Below are positions 1 to 9,433 of a stretch of DNA of 15,764 nt, in pieces. The stretch is from an uncultured Collinsella sp. (GTDB lineage: Bacteria; Actinomycetota; Coriobacteriia; Coriobacteriales; Coriobacteriaceae), in contig CALJNY010000137.1 in NCBI GenBank assembly GCA_937981515.1, positions 1 to 15,764 of the forward strand, given 5' to 3'. Position 1 is the stretch's first letter. Each line of letters begins with the position of its first letter. A model generated the notes under the pieces. It saw only the letters and a list, made by a program, of their open reading frames with translations. It had not been told where the DNA came from and did no database searches. Made by a program: the position numbers and the translations under genes.

Positions 1-45
1 CCAGGCCCGATTTTGCCTCTTGACAATGTCCTGCTCATATTAAAA

Positions 46-72
46 GGAACGTCCCCAAGTGCCAAGTGTTCC
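46..72. repeat. REP-like hairpin with ACGTCCCCAA core, left copy
   Basis: GGAAC (46-50) and GTTCC (68-72) form a short stem around a 17-nt loop. The loop contains most of ACGTCCCCAA (49-58) and a tandem CCAAGTG duplication (55-61, 62-68). The same ten bases occur in a different hairpin near the right end (15596-15605), in the same orientation and at almost the same distance from the structured element that follows. GGGGACGT hairpins of this kind resemble REP sequences mobilised by REP-associated tyrosine transposases; that link is an inference, as no transposase gene is in the window. Confidence 0.5.
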
Positions 73-97
73 GGCAACGCCGATGTTTTGGCAACGA

Positions 98-222
98 CAG
101 CGAGCGGGTCGCATTTGAGACAAGGTGACGTGAAGCGAAAGGGCGCTGACCTTCTGGTCGCGCCCTTGAAGTTGAACGTCAGATTGTCCAAATGCGGCCC
201 GCGCAGCGTCGAGTCGTTACGG
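98..222 (+). repeat. Structured repeat element, left copy (putative RNA fold)
   Basis: This is a three-helix fold. Outer stem: 104-123 pairs with 184-202 (18 bp, one T-G wobble at 109/197, one bulged A at 118). Middle stem: TGACGT (126-131) pairs with ACGTCA (176-181). Apical hairpin: 139-151 pairs with 156-167, loop TTCT, one bulged T at 147. The right-hand copy (15642-15764) keeps the linkers AAGGTGACGTGAA, TTGAACGTCAGATTG and GCAGCGTCGAGTCGTTACG (one T/C change) but has unrelated, still complementary, outer and apical stems. The plus strand is favoured as the RNA strand because the other copy has a C(UUCG)G tetraloop on that strand; the minus strand would instead place it in the 3' UTR of the LCP gene. 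No function is assigned. Confidence 0.65.
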
Positions 223-243
223 CGTTTGGTAAAACGCCGTAAC
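216..243. other. 12-bp perfect hairpin immediately after the LCP gene
   Basis: GTTACGGCGTTT (216-227) pairs perfectly with AAACGCCGTAAC (232-243) around a 4-nt loop. It begins inside the conserved tail of the structured element (CGTTACG) and ends one base beyond the LCP stop codon (TAG, 245-247). There is no T run on either side, so it is not a classical intrinsic terminator. It could protect the 3' end of the murA-LCP transcript or be the terminal helix of the repeat element. The right copy stops at CGTTACG at the window edge, so its counterpart cannot be seen. Confidence 0.6.
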
Positions 244-244
244 T

Positions 245-1477
245 CTAGTAGTTGGCTTCGTAGCCGTTGCCGTCACCGGTGGGCTCTTCGTAGTAGTCCG
301 AATCGCTTGAATCGCTTGAGTCATCGGAATCGTCAGAGCTGACCGATGAGGTTGCGGTACCGTTTGCGTAGTCGTCAGACGTGTTGTTGTTCAGGTCGCC
401 GATCGTAGAGCTGGAACCGTCGGAAAGACCCATGGTGTTGGGACCCTTGGGATCCTTGCCGGCATCGACGCGCTCCATCATTTCCTTGAGCTCGTCCTCG
501 TAGACAAAGACGTAGCTCACTCCGTCGATCATGGTGCTGTCGTCGGCGTACGAGGGCAGGTTGGCCGAGTAGATACCGTCGACATCCATACCGCGCATGG
601 CATTGACCGTAGCCACGATATCCTGAACGCTCATATCGGTTACGAGCATATCGGACAGCGAATTAACCAGGCCAAAGATCTTCGTGGCATCGAAGTTATT
701 GAGAATCTGGTTGGCAAGGGCGCCAAGCACCTGACGCTGATGGCGCATGCGCGTGTAATCGCCGTCGGCATAGGTGTAGCGGCAGCGGGCATAGGTAAGG
801 GCGGTAGCGCCGTCCATATGCTGCTGACCAGCGGTAATCTTAATATCCAGGTGCTCGGGATCGTCGACGTCGTCGGTCGCGTTGATATCGATACCGCCAA
901 CCGAATCAATAAGCGACTGCATGCCGTCAAAGCTGACCTCGGCATAGTGAGAAATCTGCACGCCGCACAGCTCGTTGACCGCCTGGACCATGGCCTCGGC
1001 GCCGCCAACGGTGTGGCAGGCGTTGATCTTCATGGTCTCGCCCTTGTACACGACCTTGGTGTCGCGCGGAACGGAAATGAGCGTCGCCTGCTTTTGCGTG
1101 GGGTCGATGCGTGCCAGGATAATCGAGTCGGCACGATACGTATCCTCGCCCGGACGACCGTCGGTACCAAGAAGCAACACGTAGAACGGATCTTTTGCCT
1201 CATCGGTATCGACCAGAATCTGGCGCAGGTTGTTGGTAATGACATTGGAGTCACCAAGCTTGCCCATGATAGTGGCAAACCACAGACCTGCAGCGGTCGT
1301 GGCGCTCAGCAACACACCGAGCACGGCGATGAGCGCGACACGGCGAACCGTGCGGCCGCGACGGCGCTGACGGGCGCGCTCGGAATAGCGTGCGACATTG
1401 TCGCGACTGTAGATCTTGGCCTGCGCACCAGTCGAGGGTCTTCGGGTGTTATCCGCTAGGGGCTTCTTGTTAAACAT
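245..1477 (-). CDS. LytR-CpsA-Psr (LCP) family cell-wall glycopolymer ligase
   Basis: This is a membrane-anchored LCP protein of 410 residues. The family transfers undecaprenyl-linked glycopolymers (teichoic acid, capsule or similar) onto peptidoglycan outside the cell. A basic cytoplasmic N-terminus rich in Arg (to about residue 47) precedes one membrane helix (about 47-68). The LCP domain starts near residue 97 (YVLLLGTDGRPGED, then DSIILARIDP, ISVPRDT, VGGIDI). The family motif of an Arg-rich helix (YTRMRHQRQVLGAL) is present. The last 60 residues are a low-complexity Ser/Asp/Asn tail ending in Tyr, Glu and Gly. The ATG at 1477 is preferred over an in-frame TTG two codons upstream because AGGT lies 5 nt before it. 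It starts 12 nt after the murA stop, so the two are probably cotranscribed. The substrate cannot be told from sequence. Confidence 0.93.
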   Translation of the reverse strand: MFNKKPLADNTRRPSTGAQAKIYSRDNVARYSERARQRRRGRTVRRVALIAVLGVLLSATTAAGLWFATIMGKLGDSNVITNNLRQILVDTDEAKDPFYVLLLGTDGRPGEDTYRADSIILARIDPTQKQATLISVPRDTKVVYKGETMKINACHTVGGAEAMVQAVNELCGVQISHYAEVSFDGMQSLIDSVGGIDINATDDVDDPEHLDIKITAGQQHMDGATALTYARCRYTYADGDYTRMRHQRQVLGALANQILNNFDATKIFGLVNSLSDMLVTDMSVQDIVATVNAMRGMDVDGIYSANLPSYADDSTMIDGVSYVFVYEDELKEMMERVDAGKDPKGPNTMGLSDGSSSTIGDLNNNTSDDYANGTATSSVSSDDSDDSSDSSDSDYYEEPTGDGNGYEANY

Positions 1478-1489
1478 AGGCAACCTGCA

Positions 1490-2773
1490 TTAGTAGATGA
1501 CGGGATCGGGAACGGTGGCATGTTCGACATGCGCGCCAAGCGCCTGCAGCTTTTCGACAAACCGCTCGTAGCCACGTTTGATGTGATGGATGGCCGAGAC
1601 CTCGGTAACGCCATCGGCGATAAGACCGGCAACCACAAGAGCCGCGCCGCCACGCAGGTCGGGTGAGGTGACCTGTGCGCCCGAGAAGCCCTTGACGCCG
1701 TGAATCATGGCGTGATGGCTCTCGATACGAATATCGGCACCCATACGTACCAGCTCAGAGGCGAACATGAAGCGGTTCTCGAAGATGTTCTCGGTAATTA
1801 CGGAGCTTCCGTCGGCAAGGGCCGAAAGCACCATGATCTGCGCCTGCATGTCGGTCGGGAAACCCGGGAACGGAAGCGTCTGGATATCGACCGGCTTGAT
1901 GCGCTCGGCGCGATTGACGTGGACACCGTTCTCGATACGCTCGCACTCGATGCCCATAAGTTCCATCTTTTTGAGCACCATGCCCAGGTGGATGGGGCAG
2001 AAGCCCGTAACATCGACGCCGCGTTCATCGGCCATGAGGGCGCCGGCGACGATAAAGGTGCCGGCCTCGATACGGTCTCCCACCACGCAATGGGTAACGG
2101 GATGCAGCTCCTCCACGCCCTCGATGGTCACGACGGGCGTGCCCGCGCCGATGATCTTGGCACCCATCTCGTTGAGCATGTTGGCGAGGTCGACGATCTC
2201 GGGCTCGCGGGCCGCGTTGTCGATAACCGTGGTACCCTGCGCGCGCACGGATGCCATAATGAGGTTCTCGGTCGCACCGACACTGGCAAACTCGAGCGTG
2301 ACGGTGGTACCGCGCAGACCTTGGGGCGCATTAGCGTTGATGTAGCCGTGGGCGGTGTCGAACTCGACGCCCAGAGCCTCGAGACCCAAGATATGCATAT
2401 CGATCTTGCGAGCGCCCAGGTTGCAGCCGCCCGGCATGGCGATCTTGGCGCGATGGAAACGACCCAGCAGGGGGCCCATCACGGCCGTAGAGGCGCGCAT
2501 CTTGGCGACAAGCTCGTAGGGAGCCTCCCAGGAATCAACCTGGGAGGTATCGATTTCGAGCGTGTGCTCATCGAGAACTTCAATCGTGGCGCCCATGCCC
2601 TTGAGCACCTTGCCCATCACGTGGACATCGGAAATATCGGGCACGTTCTGCAGCGTCGTCTTGCCCGGCGCCAGAAGCGTTGCCGCCATGAGTTTGAGCG
2701 CGGAGTTCTTGGCACCCGAGACGGGCACGGAGCCTCCGATGGCGTGGCCACCCTCAACGCGGATAATATCCAA
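1490..2773 (-). CDS. murA: UDP-N-acetylglucosamine 1-carboxyvinyltransferase
   Basis: This enzyme catalyses the first committed step of peptidoglycan synthesis, transferring enolpyruvate from phosphoenolpyruvate to UDP-GlcNAc in the cytoplasm. The protein is 427 residues, normal for the family. It opens with the substrate-binding SGAKNSALKLMAATLL segment (19-34). The catalytic loop PGGCNLGAR places the nucleophilic Cys at residue 117, so the enzyme should be fosfomycin-sensitive rather than of the Asp type. The start is a TTG at 2773, supported by AAAGGG six bases upstream; no in-frame ATG fits better. It lies directly after an intrinsic terminator that follows atpC, so its expression depends on readthrough or on a promoter I cannot identify. 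murA next to atpC is also seen in Bacillus and other Gram-positives. Confidence 0.97.
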   Translation of the reverse strand: MDIIRVEGGHAIGGSVPVSGAKNSALKLMAATLLAPGKTTLQNVPDISDVHVMGKVLKGMGATIEVLDEHTLEIDTSQVDSWEAPYELVAKMRASTAVMGPLLGRFHRAKIAMPGGCNLGARKIDMHILGLEALGVEFDTAHGYINANAPQGLRGTTVTLEFASVGATENLIMASVRAQGTTVIDNAAREPEIVDLANMLNEMGAKIIGAGTPVVTIEGVEELHPVTHCVVGDRIEAGTFIVAGALMADERGVDVTGFCPIHLGMVLKKMELMGIECERIENGVHVNRAERIKPVDIQTLPFPGFPTDMQAQIMVLSALADGSSVITENIFENRFMFASELVRMGADIRIESHHAMIHGVKGFSGAQVTSPDLRGGAALVVAGLIADGVTEVSAIHHIKRGYERFVEKLQALGAHVEHATVPDPVIY

Positions 2774-2786
2774 GGTCTACCCTTTC

Positions 2787-2825
2787 AAAAAGCATGCCCG
2801 GGGTGGCTGGGCCATCCCGGGCATG
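2787..2825 (-). terminator. Intrinsic terminator of the atp operon
   Basis: On the minus strand, a stem of 13 pairs with one A-C mismatch (2812-2825 with 2793-2806, loop CCCAG) ends in CATG and is followed by C and five T residues (2787-2791). It lies in the 88-bp space between the atpC stop and the murA start. The T run ends one base before the AAAGGG ribosome binding site of murA, so termination strength should directly set how much atp transcription reaches murA. Confidence 0.85.
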
Positions 2826-2861
2826 ATGTGTTCGCAAATGGTCGAACGCTAAATCGTTTGA

Positions 2862-3254
2862 CTATTGGGCAAGCTTGAGCTTACACCATGCGATTTCATT
2901 ATAGAGGTAGGCGCGGCGTGCATCATCCTCCGACAAATTACCCAGCTTCTCTTCAAAACCTTGAATATCAGCTTTAACCTTGTCGGCATCGACGGTCGCC
3001 AAATCGCAAGCGCGCTCGGCGAGAACGGTCACGACATCGTCCGCAACCTGGGCATAGCCGCCGGCCACGGCAAACGTGTGGTCGACAGCGCCCATGGCCT
3101 TATCGGAAACGCGAACGTAACCGCGGTCGATCGTGCAGATTTCGCTGGAGTGAGCAGGCAGAACGCCAAACTCGCCATCCGTAGACGGAATCGACACAAA
3201 CGCAGCGTCACCCTCATAGGCGAGGCTCACGGGGCACACGATGCGGATACGCAT
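2862..3254 (-). CDS. atpC: F1Fo ATP synthase subunit epsilon
   Basis: This is the epsilon subunit of the central stalk, which couples gamma to the c-ring and inhibits ATP hydrolysis. At 130 residues it has the usual two-part form: an N-terminal beta-sandwich (about 1-85, with VSIPSTDGEFGVLPAH and the FAVAGGYAQV strand) and a C-terminal helical part (about 86-130). The ATG at 3254 lies three bases after the atpD stop (TAG GTT ATG); GGAG in the end of atpD serves as ribosome binding site. It is the last gene before the terminator at 2787-2825. Confidence 0.96.
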   Translation of the reverse strand: MRIRIVCPVSLAYEGDAAFVSIPSTDGEFGVLPAHSSEICTIDRGYVRVSDKAMGAVDHTFAVAGGYAQVADDVVTVLAERACDLATVDADKVKADIQGFEEKLGNLSEDDARRAYLYNEIAWCKLKLAQ

Positions 3255-3257
3255 AAC

Positions 3258-5620
<2,363 letters not shown>

Positions 5621-5625
5621 GGGGC

Positions 5626-7224
5626 TTAGTTCTCCTCTGATCCAGAAACATCCGAATGGTGCTTGGCCATGAACTGCTGCTTGAAGTCGCCGATGACGCG
5701 CAAGAGCTCAGCCTTGGTGTCATCATCGATCTTCTTGGCGCGAACCTTGTCGAGCAGCGAGCCAAAGCCATTGTCCATGTACTCGATGAGCTCGGCACGG
5801 AAAGGCAGCACGTCGGCGATCTCCAGGTCATCCAGGAAGCCCTCGTTGCCAGCGAACAGCGTAACGATCTGCTCGGAAACCTCGAACGGCTTGTAGCGCG
5901 GCTGCTTAAGGAGCTCGGTCATGCGAGCGCCGTGGGTAAGCTGCTTTTGCGTGGCCTCGTCGAGGTCGGAGCCGAACTGCGTAAAGCCGGCGAGCTCCTG
6001 GTACGAAGCAAGGTCCAGACGGAGGTTGCCGGCGACCTGCTTCATAGCCTTGGTCTGTGCGTCGCCACCGACGCGGGACACGGAGATGCCCACGTCGACT
6101 GCCGGGCGCTGGCCCTGGAAGAAGAGCTCGGACTGCAGGTAGATCTGACCATCGGTAATGGAAATGACGTTGGTCGGAATGTAGGCCGAGACGTCGCCGT
6201 CCTGGGTCTCGATGATCGGCAGGGCCGTCATGGAGCCGTAACCGTTCTTCTTGGACATCTTGACGGCACGCTCGAGCAGACGAGAGTGCAGGTAGAAGAT
6301 GTCGCCAGGATAGGCCTCGCGTCCGGGCGGACGATGCAGCGTCAACGACATCTGACGGTATGCCACGGCCTGCTTGGACAGGTCGTCGTAGATGACGAGC
6401 ACGTGGCCGCCGGGATTGGTCTCGCTGGCGGGCTTGCCGTCCTCGCCGTTGTACATGAAGAACTCGCCGATAGCGGCACCGGCCATAGGCGCGATGTACT
6501 GCATAGGGGCGGAATCGGCAGCGGTTGCCGAAACGATGATGGTGTATTCGAGCGCACCGTGCTGAGCGAGGGTCTCGCGGATGTTGGCAACCGTGGAGGC
6601 CTTCTGGCCGATGGCGACATAGATGCAGACCATGACCTTGCCGCGCTGGGTGAGGATAGCGTCGATGGCGATGGCGGTCTTACCGGTCTTACGGTCGCCG
6701 ATGATGAGCTCACGCTGACCACGGCCGATAGGCACCATGGAGTCGATGGCCAACAGACCGGTCTGAACCGGCTCGCACACCGGGGTACGGTCGATGACGC
6801 CGGGGGCCTTAAACTCGATAGGACGACGGTGCGTGGCGACAATGTCACCCAAACCGTCGATAGGCTGGCCGAGCGGATTGACGACGCGGCCGAGCATGGC
6901 ACGGCTCACGGGGATATCCATAATGCGGCCAGTGGTGCGGCACTCGTCGCCTTCCTTGATGGAGTCGACGGCACCAAACAGAACGGCGCCGACCTCGTCA
7001 CGGTCAAGGTTCTGGGCAAGGCCGAAGACGGTCTCACCGGTATCGGAGCTCTTGAACTCCAGAAGCTCGCCTGCCATGGCGCTCTTGAGGCCGGAGACGC
7101 GCGCGATGCCGTCGCCTACCTCGTCGACCGTTGAAACCTCATGCGTATCGACCGTCGCGGAGAGGCTCGTGAGCTGCTCCTGCAGTTTCTTGGCGATATC
7201 CTGGGCATTGAGGGTTTCGGACAT
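5626..7224 (-). CDS. atpA: F1Fo ATP synthase subunit alpha
   Basis: This is the non-catalytic nucleotide-binding subunit of F1. The protein is 532 residues. The N-terminal delta-binding helix and beta-barrel are followed by the P-loop GDRKTGKT (176-183), Walker B HVLVIYDD (274-281) and the arginine finger in [10 protein letters not shown] (Arg384), which completes the beta-subunit catalytic site. The ATG overlaps the atpH stop by one base (TAATG) and is preceded by a very strong GGAGGTGA site, which fits high expression and coupling to atpH. The last residues are hydrophilic and acidic. Confidence 0.98.
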   Translation of the reverse strand: MSETLNAQDIAKKLQEQLTSLSATVDTHEVSTVDEVGDGIARVSGLKSAMAGELLEFKSSDTGETVFGLAQNLDRDEVGAVLFGAVDSIKEGDECRTTGRIMDIPVSRAMLGRVVNPLGQPIDGLGDIVATHRRPIEFKAPGVIDRTPVCEPVQTGLLAIDSMVPIGRGQRELIIGDRKTGKTAIAIDAILTQRGKVMVCIYVAIGQKASTVANIRETLAQHGALEYTIIVSATAADSAPMQYIAPMAGAAIGEFFMYNGEDGKPASETNPGGHVLVIYDDLSKQAVAYRQMSLTLHRPPGREAYPGDIFYLHSRLLERAVKMSKKNGYGSMTALPIIETQDGDVSAYIPTNVISITDGQIYLQSELFFQGQRPAVDVGISVSRVGGDAQTKAMKQVAGNLRLDLASYQELAGFTQFGSDLDEATQKQLTHGARMTELLKQPRYKPFEVSEQIVTLFAGNEGFLDDLEIADVLPFRAELIEYMDNGFGSLLDKVRAKKIDDDTKAELLRVIGDFKQQFMAKHHSDVSGSEEN

Positions 7225-7700
7225 TAGGCTTCACCTCCGTACGAATTAGCAGAGTTTGCGAGGGTCTCCTGCGCGACGCGCAGCTGCGTCTTGACGGAAA
7301 TGTCACGACGCTCGCCGCGGGCCTCGAGCACCAGGCCGCCCACGATAGACGGGTCGACCTGCTCGATAAGGAATACCTTGCGACCGAAGTCCTGCTCGCA
7401 TTTCTTAGTGATGGTTTGACGCAGCTCGTCGTCGAGCGGGATCGCCGTGGTGACGGTCACGCCCACTACATCCTCGTCTTCCTCGGCAACATACTTAAAG
7501 GCAGCTGCCACCTTGGGAAGAAGGTCGAGCTGGTCGCGCTTGGACATGGTGTCGAGCACGGCGATGATCTCGGGGCTGGCAGAAGCCAGGCGCTCGATCA
7601 TCTCGAGGTCCTCGAACACATGGTTCTCGGCCTTAGCGGCTTCCAGAAGGGAGCGCGCGTAGGTCTCGAGCACCTTGTCCTGATAGCGGCTAGTCGGCAT
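7224..7700 (-). CDS. atpH: F1Fo ATP synthase subunit delta (shortened N-terminal domain)
   Basis: This is the peripheral-stalk subunit that ties the b dimer to the top of F1. It starts with the typical [10 protein letters not shown] helix and ends with the conserved [25 protein letters not shown]... region of the C-terminal domain (about 115-140). At 158 residues it is about 20 shorter than the common 175-180. The shortfall appears to fall in the N-terminal helical domain, between [16 protein letters not shown] and [14 protein letters not shown] (about residues 43-70), where other delta subunits have two more helices. The ATG at 7700 overlaps the 3' end of atpF by 11 bases. Confidence 0.93.
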   Translation of the reverse strand: MPTSRYQDKVLETYARSLLEAAKAENHVFEDLEMIERLASASPEIIAVLDTMSKRDQLDLLPKVAAAFKYVAEEDEDVVGVTVTTAIPLDDELRQTITKKCEQDFGRKVFLIEQVDPSIVGGLVLEARGERRDISVKTQLRVAQETLANSANSYGGEA

Positions 7701-8292
7701 TCAGGCTACCTGCTTCCTGGATGTAGCGCTCGATGAGCTTCTTCTGCTCGGCCTCGTCCGTAAGCGACTCGCCCACGATCTTGGTGGCGACGGCAACGGA
7801 CAGGTCGGCGATGGAGCTCGCGGCACCGGCGTAGATGGACTTGCGCTCGTCCTCGACGGTCGTGTGGGCCTTGGCGATAATCTCCTCGGCCTCCTTGTGA
7901 GCAGCCTCGATGATACGGGCGCGCTCGGACTCGGCGTCCTTACGGGCCTCGAGAACGATGTCGGCAGCCTGACGACGGGCGTCGGTGACGATCGAGTCGG
8001 ACTCAGCGCGCTTGGCGATAGCCTCCTGCTTGGTCTTCTCGGCCTCGTCGAGGCTCTCCTCGATCTTCTTGCCGCGCTCCTCCATGGTTTTCATGATGCC
8101 CGGCAGGGCGACCTTGGCCAGCACGATCCAGATAATCAGGAAGGCGATAAGCGCCGGGATGAACTCCGCCATCTTAGGGATGAGGATGTCCGCACCGGCA
8201 GCGCCGTCCTCGGCGAACGCGGAAACCGGCATGAGCAGCGCGGCCGCGGACGCGGAGAGTGCGATCGCGCTCTTCTGGGATGAAAGATTCAT
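7690..8292 (-). CDS. atpF: F1Fo ATP synthase subunit b, with a signal-peptide-like N-terminus
   Basis: This is the membrane-anchored peripheral-stalk subunit. The protein is 200 residues. Residues 1-27 look like a cleavable signal peptide: a Lys at position 7, a hydrophobic Ala/Leu-rich core (about 9-22), and AFA before Glu28 as a type I signal peptidase site. The membrane helix follows (about 43-63, FIPALIAFLIIWIVLAKVAL), then a long charged coiled coil rich in Glu, Lys and Ala (about 65-160). A standard b subunit begins directly with the membrane helix. The ATG at 8292 has GGAG eight bases upstream. It overlaps atpH at its end and follows atpE by 15 bases. Confidence 0.96.
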   Translation of the reverse strand: MNLSSQKSAIALSASAAALLMPVSAFAEDGAAGADILIPKMAEFIPALIAFLIIWIVLAKVALPGIMKTMEERGKKIEESLDEAEKTKQEAIAKRAESDSIVTDARRQAADIVLEARKDAESERARIIEAAHKEAEEIIAKAHTTVEDERKSIYAGAASSIADLSVAVATKIVGESLTDEAEQKKLIERYIQEAGSLNAD

Positions 8293-8307
8293 ACTTGACG
8301 CTCCGTG

Positions 8308-8502
8308 CTATTTAACGATCAGCGCGACAACGAAGCCGATCAGAGCCAGAGCCTCGCCGAAGGCGGAGCCCATGATGAAGACGGTGAACACGCGGCCCTG
8401 GACCTCAGGCTGACGGGCCATAGCACCCGTAGCACCCAGAGCAGACAGGCCGATAGCAAGACCAGCGCCGATAACACCGAGACCGTAACCGATAACTCCC
8501 AC
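8308..8502 (-). CDS. atpE: F1Fo ATP synthase subunit c (proton type)
   Basis: This is the c-ring proteolipid. The protein is 64 residues, slightly short, and forms a two-helix hairpin with the polar loop ARQPEVQG (29-36). The ion-binding carboxylate is Glu50 in GSAFGEALALIGF. The sodium ligands known from Ilyobacter tartaricus are absent: the Gln of helix 1 is replaced by Ile17, and Ser/Thr/Tyr after the Glu are Ala51, Leu52 and Ile55. This argues for proton coupling. The start is GTG at 8502 with AAGGAGG four bases upstream, a strong site expected for the most abundant subunit. Confidence 0.97.
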   Translation of the reverse strand: MGVIGYGLGVIGAGLAIGLSALGATGAMARQPEVQGRVFTVFIMGSAFGEALALIGFVVALIVK

Positions 8503-8553
8503 GATTCCTCCTTTGTCGTGCGTGTCTTATTTCACGCAGGATAACCTTTTTAT

Positions 8554-8589
8554 AACTGCCGGGCTCCATGGGTACGGGCACCGGCGGTT
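8554..8589 (-). other. Intercistronic hairpin between atpB and atpE
   Basis: AACTGCCGG (8554-8562) can pair with CCGGCGGTT (8581-8589). In the minus-strand mRNA this gives eight pairs and one C-A mismatch around an 18-nt loop that itself contains the palindrome CCATGG. It lies in the 124-bp atpB-atpE gap, by far the longest spacer inside the operon. There is no T run, so it is not a terminator; an mRNA processing or stability element raising atpE output is a plausible guess. Confidence 0.4.
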
Positions 8590-8626
8590 TAACGAATTGC
8601 CTTACCTTTAAGGCGCGAACGGAAGA

Positions 8627-9430
8627 CTACTCCTCCTCCGCAACCTCCTCTGCCTCGGAGACATACACGGCGGTAAGGACCGTGAAGACGTAAGCCTGGA
8701 TGGCGCCGACCACAAGCTCGATCGTATAAATCAGGATGAGGATGGCAAGCCAGGCCAGCGAAGGCAGGGCGCCGACGGCGTGGGCCGCGGAAACCTGCTG
8801 AAGCAGCGGCTGCATGAACATGCTCGCCATGATGGCGAACGAGCCCATGACTACGTGTCCTGCGAACATGTTGCAGAACAGACGGACGGCGAGCGTGATG
8901 AGGCGCAGGAAGGTCGAGAAAAGCTCGACGACCCACACAAGCACGTTCATCGGGAAGCTCACACCCTGCGGGGCGAGGCTCTTGATGTAGCCGATCACGC
9001 CGTGAGCCTTGCATCCGTAGTAGATGAAGTACACGAAGGCGAAGATGGCGAGCGCGGCGGTAGAGCCGATTGCGCCGGTGCCGGGCTTCATTCCCGGGAT
9101 CAGGCCGATCATGTTATTGATCAGGATGAACAGGAAAAGCGAGCACAGGAACGGAAAGTGCTTCTTCCAGTTCTCACCCACGACACCCTTGCCGATATCG
9201 TTCTCGACGTACTCGATGATGTACTCGAAACCGTTGACGAAGAAGCCCTTAGGAACCAGGGTCTGCTTCTTCTTGAACACGGCCAGGACGATCAGGAGCA
9301 CGATCGTGGAGACGATCAGCCAAAACGAGTACTGCGTGATGCCGCAGCTCAGATCGCCCACGACAGGGGTGGAGCTGAACTCGCTGACCAGATGATTAAT
9401 CTCATCAGGCAGCTTTTCAAAAATTTCCAC
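8627..9430 (-). CDS. atpB: F1Fo ATP synthase subunit a
   Basis: This is the stator membrane subunit with the proton half-channels. The protein is 267 residues and highly hydrophobic, with five to six membrane helices (first about 35-52). The essential arginine facing the c-ring is Arg183 in the conserved LRLITLAVRLFCNMFAGH region. Conserved NNMIGLIPG (105-113) and a C-terminal helix TIELVVGAIQAYVFTVL are also typical. The start is GTG at 9430 with AAAGG six bases upstream, and it lies three bases after the stop of the preceding small gene. The tail is strongly acidic (SEAEEVAEEE). Confidence 0.97.
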   Translation of the reverse strand: MEIFEKLPDEINHLVSEFSSTPVVGDLSCGITQYSFWLIVSTIVLLIVLAVFKKKQTLVPKGFFVNGFEYIIEYVENDIGKGVVGENWKKHFPFLCSLFLFILINNMIGLIPGMKPGTGAIGSTAALAIFAFVYFIYYGCKAHGVIGYIKSLAPQGVSFPMNVLVWVVELFSTFLRLITLAVRLFCNMFAGHVVMGSFAIMASMFMQPLLQQVSAAHAVGALPSLAWLAILILIYTIELVVGAIQAYVFTVLTAVYVSEAEEVAEEE

Positions 9431-9433
9431 GAC

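Noticed and set aside
98..222. The end element as part of a CRISPR array or tRNA gene
   Set aside because: There are no regularly spaced direct repeats, no TPsiC or anticodon arm, and only one copy at each end.
13..342. A 109-codon plus-strand frame at the left end
   Set aside because: It runs through the structured repeat and into the antisense of the LCP tail; the product is Arg/Ser-rich with no recognisable feature.
5656..7134. Plus-strand reading frame of 492 codons antisense to atpA
   Set aside because: It lies wholly within atpA, shows no domain and no ribosome binding site, and has the same composition bias as the other shadow frames.
8308..8502. A possible sodium-coupled c-ring, as in some anaerobes
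   Set aside because: The helix-1 Gln and the Ser/Thr/Tyr ligands after the Glu are replaced by Ile, Ala, Leu and Ile, which points to protons.
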